Below are positions 9,241 through 17,770 of a DNA stretch of 64,000 bases, in pieces. The DNA comes from CAWJLE01 sp963843645 (lineage in GTDB: Bacteria > Chloroflexota > Anaerolineae > DAOTYC01), in contig CAWJLE010000003.1 in the NCBI GenBank assembly GCA_963843645.1, forward strand, positions 496,001 through 560,000, written 5' to 3'. Position 1 is the first letter of the stretch. Every line of letters starts with the position of its first letter. The notes under the pieces are model-generated. The model saw only the letters and a list, made by a program, of their open reading frames with translations, was not told the DNA's origin and did no database searches. The position numbers and the translations under genes are program-made.

Positions 9241-9951
9241 TTAGCCACTGACCCAGGATTCAGCGATGATCTCGCCGTTCTGCACACTCGCCATTTCGGG
9301 TGTCTTGATCTGTGGCGGGCGGCTTTCAGGTGAGCGCGCGATGTGGTCGCCTATGCGTAGCTGCGTGGGGAAGAGATATAATGCACACACCACTGCGCTG
9401 TCGTCGCCGTCGGCGCCGGCGTGGACGGTGCCGCGCAGCCGTCCCCATACGATCACGTTCCCGCCGGCGATGATCTCCGCGCCGGGGTTAACATCGCCTA
9501 TCACGACGACGTGGCCGGCGTGTTGGATCCTCTGGCCCGAGCGCAGAGTCCGCTGCACGAATATGGCGGAGCTGGCCTTGTTGGCGAAGGTGGGCTCGGC
9601 TGCCTCGACCGGCCGGATGATGCTGGCTGACCGCTGCGCCTCTGCTTCGGACATCTCGACCTCGAGGCCCAGAGTGCGGGCAGCGCGCTGCGTGCTCTCG
9701 GCCTCGCTCAACACTGACCACAGGGAGACGCCATGGTCGCTCAAAACGACGCCGATGTTCTCAATGTCGTTTGTTCCCAGCGTGCGCCAGCCGACGTGCA
9801 GCGCCACTCGCCCTCCGCGAAAAAAAGACGCGCTGGACGCCAGGCGCATCCTCAACTGGTCCATTATTTCGGGCAGCTCGCCATCGTCAGGCAAGTTGAT
9901 GATCAGCCCATAACGAGTGCCTTTGATGGTCAGCTCATTTGAGTGGCTCAT
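9241..9951 (-). CDS. minC: MinC, septum-site inhibitor of FtsZ
   Basis: Protein of 236 residues. The N-terminal half is the FtsZ-antagonist domain. The C-terminal beta-helix carries the MinC signature around GHVVVIGDVNPGAEIIAGGNVIVWG, followed by RGTVHAGADGDDSAVVCA. The ATG at 9951 follows AGAGGA; an upstream in-frame extension to 10104 overlaps the PBP2 end and has no family likeness. It lies between mrdA and minD, so division-site control is transcribed with wall-elongation genes. Confidence 0.92.
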   Translation of the reverse strand: MSHSNELTIKGTRYGLIINLPDDGELPEIMDQLRMRLASSASFFRGGRVALHVGWRTLGTNDIENIGVVLSDHGVSLWSVLSEAESTQRAARTLGLEVEMSEAEAQRSASIIRPVEAAEPTFANKASSAIFVQRTLRSGQRIQHAGHVVVIGDVNPGAEIIAGGNVIVWGRLRGTVHAGADGDDSAVVCALYLFPTQLRIGDHIARSPESRPPQIKTPEMASVQNGEIIAESWVSG

Positions 9952-10087
9952 CGTTGTCCTCTGGACTGAATGGGGCCGAATCCACCGTTTAGTATACCGC
10001 GCCACACCGCGTTCGTCCAATACCGAATCGGGACGCAGATATTGCAACCTTGCTCGCGAGAAGGGCGGGTCCGCCCGCCGAAAGTTT

Positions 10088-12170
10088 CTAGCGCCAATAA
10101 CCACGGAACGGCGGCCGGAACGCGCGTCGGCAGCGGAGTGGGTCGTGGCGCGCGGCCGGCACGGTCGCGGTTACGACGGCGGTGGGTGACGGCGTCAGCG
10201 GCAGCGTCGTTGGCACGGATTCGACACCTTCCGGCGGCGCGGTGAAAACATAGTTCAGGATTTCCTTGGCAACAGGAACCGCCACCAGAGATCCTTCGCC
10301 GCCGCCCTCAATGAAAACGATCAGGGCGATTTGTGGATCCTCATATGGAGCGAAAGTCGTAAACCACGCGTGTGTGGGCAGCGCGCCTTTGTAGTCGCGG
10401 GGACCCGGGAACTCGGCGCTACCGGTCTTGCCGGCCACAGCGACCTGCGGCAGATCGATTTCGGTGGCCGTGCCCACAGTGACGGCCAGGCGCATTCCTT
10501 GACGCACTATCGCGAGGTTTTCCGGTGAGATGGGCAACTGCCGGATGATCTCCGGCTCGAATGGCCGGACGATGCTGCCCATGGAGTCGGATACTTCGCG
10601 CACGACCTGCGGTCGGTATAGAGTGCCACCATTCGCGATAGCGGCCGTCGCGCCCAGCATCTGCAGCGGTGTCGTCAGCACGAATCCTTGACCGATGCCC
10701 ATGTTGTACATGTCGCCCGTCACCCAGGACTCGTGATACGTCAACCGTTTCCAGCGGGCTGTTGGGATCAGACCCTTGCTTTCGCCGGGCAAGTCGATCC
10801 CGGTGAGCGCCCCAAGCCCGAACTCACCGGCATACTTGGCCAGGGTCTCGAGGCCAATTCCCTCGAAGTCGCCATAACCGCCGGCCAACTGATAGAAGTA
10901 GATGTCACACGAAAATGCCAACGCTCCCAGCAAGGAGATCGGACCGTGCCCCTCGCGATTCCAGCAGTAGAACGGCTGTGCCATGTCCGGATCGTCTGGG
11001 AAATACCTGTTCGGAAGATACATCGTGCCCGGGCAAATGAACTGACGCTGGGTGTCGACGACGCCTTCCTGCAGGGCCGTAGCAGCCGGTATGACCTTGA
11101 ATATCGAGCCGGGCGGATACTGCCCACCGATGGCGTGGTTAACCAACGGCCGGCTCTTGTCGACGCTCAGGCGGAGGTAGTCCTCGGTCGAGATGCCGGC
11201 CGCAAACAGGTTATTGTCGAACGACGGCAGCGACACCATGCCGAGGATCTCTCCGGTCTTCGGGTTCATGGCGATGGCGACGCCTGCCCGTGACTTCGCG
11301 TTTTCGATCCCCTTGCGCAGAGCTGCTTCCATGACGCGCTGCAGCTCGTCGTCGATCGTCAGCACGAGATTGTTGCCTGGCGATAGGCTCGATCGTAGGA
11401 CCGACCGTGCGAACTTCGCGCCCGGAGACGTCCACTTCCACCGTCTTGTGGCCGCGGCGACCGCGGAGTTGATCCTCGTAACTCAGCTCCACCCCGGTGA
11501 GGCCCACCTGGTCGTTTTGCTCGTACCCGGCAGCCTCGTATCGATCCAGCTCTTCCTGAGGGATGTGGCCTACGTAGCCCAGAATCTCCGAGGTCAAGGG
11601 GCCGTTCAAGTATTGGCGCACCGGCTCGACTGTCAGGTCGACGCCAGGCATGCGGACCATGAGCTCTGAGAGCAGCGACGCTGTCTCAGTATCAACGCCC
11701 GTCTTCAGGGTAATCGGATTGTAAGGTACGATCAACCCTTCCTCATAGGATTGCCGGATGCCCTTTTGGACCCGGACCGGAGGAGGAGGGAAGGCAAGCG
11801 GCAGCACTGGTTGCTGAGCCAGCTCTTGGGATTGCTTCGCCGGATCAGCGGTCACGGGTATGTCGAGCAGCGAGGCCAGCAAAGCAAACATCGACTCGCG
11901 CTCCACCTCATCCTCCGGCGCGTTGGCCGGAATCAACCGGACAGTAAAGCTGGGCCGGTTGCGCACCATGATGGTGCCGCGCCGGTCGTAGATTACGCCA
12001 CGAGGCGCGTCGAGCATCTCCGTTCGGAATCGGTTGTCGTCGGCACGCAGGCGGTATTCCTTGCCCTCGATGACCTGGAGTCGCCACAGTTGAAGGCTCA
12101 GTGCGGCGAATACCAGGACGATCAAGAGGCGAAAAACGAGCACGCGTACCCGAACGGTTTTTGGATTCAT
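10088..12170 (-). CDS. mrdA: Penicillin-binding protein 2, class B transpeptidase (one frameshift)
   Basis: Elongasome DD-transpeptidase with one N-terminal transmembrane helix (about residues 10-30), a dimerisation domain (RGVIYDRRGTIMVRN) and a penicillin-binding domain. Active-site motifs are SIFK after PPG (Ser near residue 355), SCD (the SxN/D motif) and KTGSAE. The frame changes near 11375; removing one base from GCCAGGC gives IAGNNLVLTIDDEL, normal for the family. The C-terminus has a Pro/Thr-rich tail of about 45 residues. It lies between mreD and minC; ATG at 12170. Confidence 0.92.
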
Positions 12171-12183
12171 CTAGCGGCCAGAA

Positions 12184-12660
12184 CTACCATTCAATTCGCT
12201 GCCGTCCCGTCTTTCGATGCAGCCAGGCCAGACCCCAGTGAACCAGTGGCATTACGGCGAGGTTTACGAGGGCTGCCGGCAGCATCACCCGCAAGAAGCT
12301 TTGTCCCCAAGGCAAGGACTGTCCCAGCAAGCCGAGCAGCATCAGAATCAGGCTGTAATAAATGATCGTATCGAATGGGATCACCGCGAGCGGCAAAAGA
12401 AAATGCCCGCGGAAGAAATTCGTCTCTCCCAAACCGGTGAACAAGCTCACTGACATGAGAGCGAGGGCCGACACTCCGAAAGGCCCACCCGAAAGAAGGT
12501 CCAGGAATATGCCGCCGATGAAGCCCCACTCGATCCCTTCCTCCGCGCCGCGCAACAGGCTCCAGGAGACCACGGCCAGGAACACGAGATCGGGCTTCGT
12601 TCCGCCGACCGACACCAGCGGCATGACGGTCGACTGAATCACGGCCATGACGGCCAGCAA
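12184..12660 (-). CDS. mreD: MreD, rod-shape membrane protein
   Basis: Membrane protein of about 158 residues with five to six helices (AVMAVIQSTVMPLV, PDLVFLAVVSWSLLRG, GIFLDLLSGGPFGVSAL). Position between mreC and mrdA fits MreD. The start is uncertain: TTG at 12660 is the first standard start, but a plausible N-terminus (ISLYLVLPLLAVMA) extends upstream to an ATA that overlaps the mreC stop. Translation is probably coupled to mreC. Confidence 0.85.
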   Translation of the reverse strand: MLAVMAVIQSTVMPLVSVGGTKPDLVFLAVVSWSLLRGAEEGIEWGFIGGIFLDLLSGGPFGVSALALMSVSLFTGLGETNFFRGHFLLPLAVIPFDTIIYYSLILMLLGLLGQSLPWGQSFLRVMLPAALVNLAVMPLVHWGLAWLHRKTGRQRIEW

Positions 12661-12680
12661 GGGCAGAACCAGATAGAGAC

Positions 12681-13520
12681 TTATGGTTGGACCTCAGTTT
12701 CAGCCGGAGTGCGCTCGAAATTGGTCACCACTAAGACGACTTCGAGCTTGTTGAAGTCTACCGTCGGATGCAGCACTGCCTGCTGGAACATGGCGACGTC
12801 CTTCTGGTCCACCTCGGTGACCTGGCCGATCACCAGGCCGCGCGGGAATGTGCTGCCCAGGCCCGACGTCAGTACGATGTCGCCTCGCTCGATTTGGGCT
12901 TCCTGTGGTATCTCATCGAGCTGGAGACGGCCACCCACTTCGCCGCGAGCCAGTCCGGTGGTGCGCGAGCTTTGCACGACGGCGTTAACCGCGCTCAGTG
13001 GATCGGTAATGAGGAGGACTTTGGACGATGTCTCGGACACTTCGAGGATCTGGCCGACCAAACCTCGCTCCGTCACCACGACCATGTTCGGCTTCACTCC
13101 CGACTTGCGCCCGGCGTCAATCAGGATGTAGCCCAGCAGGTTGCCCGGGTCGCGCCCGATGACGCGAGAGGCCATGTACTCGTAGGCTGGATTCGTTTCG
13201 ACGAAGTTTAGAAGGGCCAGCAGGGTCTTGTTCTCGGACTCGGTCTCTTTCAACCGCACGTTTTCGATCATCAGCTTGTCGACCTGGTTCTGCAGCTCTG
13301 AGTTGCGGCGCCGCAACTCAGCCAGATCGTAGACTGTCTGCCCCACGCTGCCAACCTGTTCCACGACGTAGCTCAGCCCGTGTTGAACGGGCGAAAGTGC
13401 GGCCAGTAGCACACTCTCGACGGGCTGCAAGTTGTTCGTCTGATGCAGAACCATGGCCAACACGGTCAAGGTAGCGAACACCACAAACATGGTGGTCGAA
13501 CGATTATGCAGAGGTCTCAC
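12681..13520 (-). CDS. mreC: MreC, rod-shape-determining protein
   Basis: A 279-residue elongasome scaffold. One transmembrane helix near the N-terminus (MFVVFATLTVLAMVL) is followed by a coiled coil (about residues 66-103) and two beta-barrel subdomains with VIGRDPGN and GDIVLTSGLGSTFPRGL motifs. The GTG at 13520 is preceded by AAAGGAA. It lies 49 bases after mreB and directly upstream of mreD. No damage is seen. Confidence 0.93.
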   Translation of the reverse strand: MRPLHNRSTTMFVVFATLTVLAMVLHQTNNLQPVESVLLAALSPVQHGLSYVVEQVGSVGQTVYDLAELRRRNSELQNQVDKLMIENVRLKETESENKTLLALLNFVETNPAYEYMASRVIGRDPGNLLGYILIDAGRKSGVKPNMVVVTERGLVGQILEVSETSSKVLLITDPLSAVNAVVQSSRTTGLARGEVGGRLQLDEIPQEAQIERGDIVLTSGLGSTFPRGLVIGQVTEVDQKDVAMFQQAVLHPTVDFNKLEVVLVVTNFERTPAETEVQP

Positions 13521-13569
13521 CCGTTCCTTTCCTCAGGCAGAGGAGCCACAGTCAGCTCGAGACGAGGAA

Positions 13570-14634
13570 TCACTTCGTGACCAGGCCACCCCTGACTGTG
13601 CTGGACAGGACTTTGCGGAGCGTGTCGAGCTCTTCCAGAATCCGGCCGGCGCCGCGGGCAACGCAGCTCATTGGGTCATCGGCCGCATAGACCAGCATCT
13701 TCGTTTCCTCGGATAGACGCTCGGCCAGGCTCTGGAGCAGGGCTCCGCCGCCGGCGAGGACGATTCCTGATTCCATCAGGTCGGCGACCAACTCGGGCGG
13801 CGTGTCGTCGAGTGCGCTCTTCACACTATCGATGATCACATTGATGGGGCTGGACAGAGCCTCTCTGACTTCCACGCTGCTGATTTCGAGCGCTTCCGGC
13901 AAGCCGGTGATCAGGTTGCGGCCCCGAATAGTCATCGTCCGCTCTTCGGCCAGCGGGTAGGCTGAGCCAATTGTCATCTTGGTGCGCTCCGCCATGCGCT
14001 CGCCCACGAGGAGATTGTACTTCTGACGGACGTAGTTCATAATCTCCTCGTCCATCTCGTCGCCGGCAACGCGGATGGAGCGGCTCACCACGATCCCGCC
14101 CAACGAGATCACTGCCACCTCGGTAGTGCCGCCGCCGATGTCGACGACCATGCTGCCGAGCGACTCGGTGACCGGCAAGCCGGCGCCGATGGCGGCCGCA
14201 ACCGGTTCTTCCACCAGGTAGGCCTCACGTGCGCCCGCGCTGACGGCTGCATCGTGAACCGCACGTTTCTCGACTTCGGTCACACCGCTCGGGATGCCCA
14301 CCACGACGCGTGGACGCGGCAGTAGCAGGAACGTCTGGTCGTGCACCTTGTTGATGAAATAGTGAAGCATCTTCTCCGTAACGTCGAAGTCGGAGATCAC
14401 GCCGTCACGGAGTGGACGGATGGCGACGATGTTGGCCGGAGTGCGTCCGACCATTTGCTTGGCCTCGGCGCCAATGGCCAGGACTTTCTTCGTGCGTTTT
14501 TCAATGGCAACGACGGAGGGCTCGTTGATGACGATACCCTTGCCACGGACGTTAACGAGCGTGTTGGCTGTTCCCAGGTCGATACCGATGTCCAGGGAAA
14601 ACAAGCCGAGCAGTGCGTTTACAGGGCTGAACAC
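13570..14634 (-). CDS. mreB: MreB, bacterial actin of the elongasome
   Basis: A 354-residue actin-fold ATPase that positions wall synthesis. Visible are GIDLGTANT (phosphate 1), the RPLRDGVISDFD segment, the VVDIGGGTTEVAVIS phosphate 2 loop and the adenosine loop GIVLAGGGALL. The N-terminal MFSPVNALLGLFS is hydrophobic, suited to membrane contact. The start is GTG at 14634 with GGAGG about 12 bases upstream. It is the first gene of the minus-strand shape/division operon. Confidence 0.95.
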   Translation of the reverse strand: MFSPVNALLGLFSLDIGIDLGTANTLVNVRGKGIVINEPSVVAIEKRTKKVLAIGAEAKQMVGRTPANIVAIRPLRDGVISDFDVTEKMLHYFINKVHDQTFLLLPRPRVVVGIPSGVTEVEKRAVHDAAVSAGAREAYLVEEPVAAAIGAGLPVTESLGSMVVDIGGGTTEVAVISLGGIVVSRSIRVAGDEMDEEIMNYVRQKYNLLVGERMAERTKMTIGSAYPLAEERTMTIRGRNLITGLPEALEISSVEVREALSSPINVIIDSVKSALDDTPPELVADLMESGIVLAGGGALLQSLAERLSEETKMLVYAADDPMSCVARGAGRILEELDTLRKVLSSTVRGGLVTK

Positions 14635-14747
14635 AAAACGCAGTCTCCTCCCTTCCTCATTAGCCTGGTCCGTGTTCCACGAGACGCAACTGAGGTTCCC
14701 GGCGCGGCTTATGCGGAGGTCTTTCGGGATGATGCCATCGTGTAACG

Positions 14748-14777
14748 AATTATAGTCTAATCAAGTGAATTAGGCAA
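14748..14777 (-). promoter_or_regulatory. Promoter of the mreB operon
   Basis: On the minus strand TTGCCT (14777-14772) and perfect TATAAT (14753-14748) are separated by 18 bases. It is about 110 bases upstream of the mreB start and divergent from the zinc alcohol dehydrogenase promoter. Confidence 0.7.
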
Positions 14778-14814
14778 CACAGAAGCTGAGTTGGGTGATC
14801 GGGATAAATGATGC

Positions 14815-14843
14815 TTGCCGTACCTTGGCAGTAATGGTATACT
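14815..14843 (+). promoter_or_regulatory. Promoter for the zinc alcohol dehydrogenase
   Basis: TTGCCG (14815-14820) and TATACT (14838-14843) with a 17-base spacer. The start of transcription would lie about 60 bases before the gene. Confidence 0.65.
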
Positions 14844-14909
14844 CCTAGGGAAATCAAGGCTAATCTGAGGCTCACGAAGGGGTCGGACAAACCGAGGAGG
14901 TCGAGCACA

Positions 14910-15950
14910 ATGAAAGGCAAGATGAAAGCTGCCGTTTTCTACGCTCCCATGGACGTTCGATTCGAGGAAGTCGACATCCCGCCAGTCGGACCGGGCGAGG
15001 TCCTGGTCAAAGTCGAAGCAGCGCTGACCTGCGGTACGGATGTGAAGACTTACAAGCGTGGGCACCCTACGATCATCCGGACGGTCCCGTCGTTGTTTGG
15101 GCACGAATGGGGCGGGGTCGTGGTTGAGACAGGAGAGGGCGTCGACAAGTTCGAGCCCGGCATGCGAGTCGTGGCAGCCAATACGGCGCCCTGCAATCAC
15201 TGTTTCTATTGCAAGACGGGCCGGCAGAGCCTGTGCCAGGATCTGGTTTACTTGAACGGGGCTTACGCACAGTACCTTACGGTTCCGGCGCGCATCGTCG
15301 AGCAGAACCTGTACACTATCCCGGATGATTTGGATTTCGCCGAGGGTGCTTTGCTCGAGCCGCTGTCCTGCGTGGTTCACGGAGCCGATCGAACCGAGGT
15401 GCACCTGGGAGACACCGTCGCCATCCTCGGCGCGGGCCCCATCGGCCTCATGTTCCTGCAACTCATCAAGCTGCGTGGCGCCCGAATTATCGTCTGCGAT
15501 ATGAGCCCGTACCGGTTGGAGGTCGCCAAGGGGCTTGGCGCCGACGTGACAGTGAATGTTGGGCAGGAAAGCGATCCGGTGAAGGCCGTCAAGGATCTAA
15601 CGGACACCGGTTACGGCCCGGAGGTCGTCGTGGAGGCAATCGGGCTGCCGGAGACCTGGCAGCAGGCCGTCGACATGGCTCGACCGGGTGGATTGGTGAA
15701 CCTGTTCGGCGGATGCAAGCCGGGCACGCGGTTCAGTGTCGACACCAGCCGCATCCACTACGATGAAGTCAGAGTCATGGGCGTGTACCACCACACACCG
15801 CGTCACGTGCGCATCGCGCGGGACCTGCTGGCCCGGCACCAGATCAACACGCGCGCGCTCATCACCAGTCGCACACCGCTGGAGGGTGTGATCGATGCGC
15901 TGACGATGCCCAACGACAAGAAGGTGAAGGTGGCCGTAATTCCCTGGTAA
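14910..15950 (+). CDS. Zinc-dependent medium-chain alcohol/polyol dehydrogenase
   Basis: A 346-residue MDR-superfamily dehydrogenase. Catalytic zinc ligands appear in LTCGTD and FGHEWGG; the structural-zinc cysteines are CNHCFYC plus a fourth Cys in GRQSLC; the cofactor motif is GAGPIGLM followed by the acidic CDMSPYRLEVA, which favours NAD(H). It most resembles sorbitol/threonine/galactitol dehydrogenases; substrate unknown. The ATG at 14910 follows GAGGAGG. It is monocistronic by appearance: own promoter upstream and a long perfect hairpin 45 bases downstream. Confidence 0.88.
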   Translation: MKGKMKAAVFYAPMDVRFEEVDIPPVGPGEVLVKVEAALTCGTDVKTYKRGHPTIIRTVPSLFGHEWGGVVVETGEGVDKFEPGMRVVAANTAPCNHCFYCKTGRQSLCQDLVYLNGAYAQYLTVPARIVEQNLYTIPDDLDFAEGALLEPLSCVVHGADRTEVHLGDTVAILGAGPIGLMFLQLIKLRGARIIVCDMSPYRLEVAKGLGADVTVNVGQESDPVKAVKDLTDTGYGPEVVVEAIGLPETWQQAVDMARPGGLVNLFGGCKPGTRFSVDTSRIHYDEVRVMGVYHHTPRHVRIARDLLARHQINTRALITSRTPLEGVIDALTMPNDKKVKVAVIPW

Positions 15951-15994
15951 CTTACAGTCCAATCGTGTCAACCCTGGGGGCTGACGCGAATTCT

Positions 15995-16075
15995 GAGCGA
16001 GGCTGTTGGCGGTCCCGGCGTCATTGAAGGAACGACGCTCCTTCAATGACGCCGGGACCGCCAACAGCCTCGCTC
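15995..16075. repeat. Perfect 37-bp inverted repeat (long hairpin)
   Basis: Positions 15995-16031 and 16039-16075 are exact reverse complements over 37 bases, separated by a seven-base loop (ACGACGC). It lies between the stop of the zinc dehydrogenase and the HIT-gene promoter. No T tract follows on either strand, and no open reading frame lies inside. It could terminate transcription, be a mobile palindromic repeat, or be a fold-back assembly artefact. Confidence 0.95.
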
Positions 16076-16111
16076 TGTTCCTGGTCGTGCGCCCCAACCC
16101 CGTCGAGGCAA

Positions 16112-16140
16112 TTGCCTGAAATACCGATTTGCAGTAGAAT
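16112..16140 (+). promoter_or_regulatory. Promoter for the HIT-family gene
   Basis: TTGCCT (16112-16117) and TAGAAT (16135-16140) with a 17-base spacer, 42 bases before the HIT start codon and just after the inverted repeat. Confidence 0.65.
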
Positions 16141-16182
16141 GACGAAGCCAGAGTCGAGAGTGGGATCTATGGGAGGTAACCC

Positions 16183-16698
16183 ATGAGGCGTTTGTGGACG
16201 CCATGGAGGATGACATATTTGGTGGGTGATCATGGCGATTGTTGCGTATTCTGCCAGAAACTCAGCGAAGATTCGGACCGCGACAACCTGATCCTATATC
16301 GGGGGCGCGCAGCCTGTGTGGTAATGAATCTGTATCCATACAATACCGGCCACCTCATGATTATTCCTAACGGACACGTGCCAACCTTGGAGGACCTGCC
16401 AGCCGAGGCAGCCCTTGAGGTCATGAAGCTGATCCAGGAAAGCCTGCGCATCCTGCGCGAAACGCTTCACCCGGATGGCTTCAACGTCGGCGCGAACATC
16501 GGCAAGTCGGCTGGCGCCGGCATCCACGATCATGTACACATCCATCTGGTTCCGCGATGGGATGGAGATACCAACTTCATGCCCATCTTCGCGGAGACCC
16601 GCGTCATGCCTGAAATGCTCTCGGATACATATGACAAGCTGAAGAAGGGCTTCGATCAACTCCCGCAAGCACTGATTCCAATGAAGGCCGACGAGTAA
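16183..16698 (+). CDS. HIT-family nucleotide hydrolase/phosphorylase
   Basis: A 171-residue histidine-triad protein. The catalytic triad is HVHIHLVPRW, preceded by GKSAGAGIHDH, and a CVFC pair near residue 22 suggests a zinc site. The N-terminus (LWTPWRMTYL) and length resemble the ApaH-unrelated Ap4A phosphorylase/hydrolase branch. It presumably cleaves dinucleoside polyphosphates or nucleoside phosphoramidates in the cytoplasm. The ATG at 16183 follows GGGAGGT. It is followed by the 3-hydroxyacyl-CoA dehydrogenase on the same strand. Confidence 0.88.
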   Translation: MRRLWTPWRMTYLVGDHGDCCVFCQKLSEDSDRDNLILYRGRAACVVMNLYPYNTGHLMIIPNGHVPTLEDLPAEAALEVMKLIQESLRILRETLHPDGFNVGANIGKSAGAGIHDHVHIHLVPRWDGDTNFMPIFAETRVMPEMLSDTYDKLKKGFDQLPQALIPMKADE

Positions 16699-16775
16699 CT
16701 TTTAGTCCGCACGGTGTTTTGACTAGCGAGGATCTGCTGCGGGCGTGGTTGCCACTACCGAGAGGTGCGTTCCGT

Positions 16776-17624
16776 ATGGAGATTTGTCGAATCGGTGTGG
16801 TCGGCGCAGGCCAAATCGGCAGCGGCCTCGTGCAGGTGTTGGCTCAGGCCGGTTTCATGGTCGTCATGACCGATGTTTATCGTGAGCAACTGGACCGAGG
16901 CCTGGCCATCGCGACCCGGTCGCTGAGTCGCTCGGTGGAAAAGGGCCTCGTGCCGGCTGCCGAGGCGGATGCGTGCCTGTCCCGTATCTCGACCTCGTTG
17001 GACGTCACCGATCTCAAAGCGAGCCAACTAGTGATCGAGTCGGTGACAGAAGACCTGGAGGCGAAGAAGACGGTCTTTGCGCAGCTCGACAAGGTGCTGG
17101 CGGCGGAGACCATACTGGCTTCCACCACGTCATCTTTGTCGGTGACCGGCCTGGCGTCCACGACACGGCGACCGGATCGGGTCGTGGGGCTTCACTTCCT
17201 GGCCCCGGTTACGTCGACGCGAGCGGTTGAGGTGGTGCGCGGGCTATTGACCGGCGAAGAGGCTGTGCGCTTGGCCAAGACAGTAGTGGAGCGAACGGGC
17301 AGAACGCCGGTTGAGGTCAGTGACTACCCCGGGTTTGTGGCGAATCGTGTATTGATGCCGATGATTAACGAGGCGATTTACGCCCTGATGGAGGGGGTCG
17401 CCTCTGTGGAAGCGATAGATACTGTGATGAAGCAGGGCGTCAGTCAACCGCTGGGGCCGCTGGAGCTGGCGGATGCGCTGGGACTGGACAGCTGCCTGCA
17501 GTTGATGGACGCGCTGTATCGCGACACAGGTGATCCTCGCTTCCGCGCGTGCGTGTTGCTGCGGAAGATGGTGGCCGGCGGTTATTTCGGGCGAAAGAAC
17601 GGTCGCGGGTTCTATCGATACTAG
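16776..17624 (+). CDS. 3-hydroxyacyl-CoA (3-hydroxybutyryl-CoA) dehydrogenase
   Basis: An NAD-linked dehydrogenase of about 282 residues. The Rossmann motif IGVVGAGQIGSG is at the N-terminus, the ESVTEDLEAKK segment follows, and the catalytic-histidine region reads GLHFLAPV where homologues usually have HFFNP. The C-terminal domain includes GFVANRVLMPMINEA and ends in GRGFYRY, typical of the family. The ATG at 16776 is chosen because it starts the Rossmann fold; an in-frame extension from 16719 is not family-like. It fits beta-oxidation or butyrate-type metabolism beside the carboxylase cluster. Confidence 0.85.
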   Translation: MEICRIGVVGAGQIGSGLVQVLAQAGFMVVMTDVYREQLDRGLAIATRSLSRSVEKGLVPAAEADACLSRISTSLDVTDLKASQLVIESVTEDLEAKKTVFAQLDKVLAAETILASTTSSLSVTGLASTTRRPDRVVGLHFLAPVTSTRAVEVVRGLLTGEEAVRLAKTVVERTGRTPVEVSDYPGFVANRVLMPMINEAIYALMEGVASVEAIDTVMKQGVSQPLGPLELADALGLDSCLQLMDALYRDTGDPRFRACVLLRKMVAGGYFGRKNGRGFYRY

Positions 17625-17770
17625 CTGAGCAGAATTCAGGAACAGATTGTTGCGGATGTGTGGCCTGAGGCCGGAGACGAGCAAGCCGGTCTTGCGCGGC
17701 GGCCTCTAGCATCCTGGCATTTCGTGCCTCTGTTCGAGCATCGACCCCTTGCGTGAATCAGGAGAAAACA

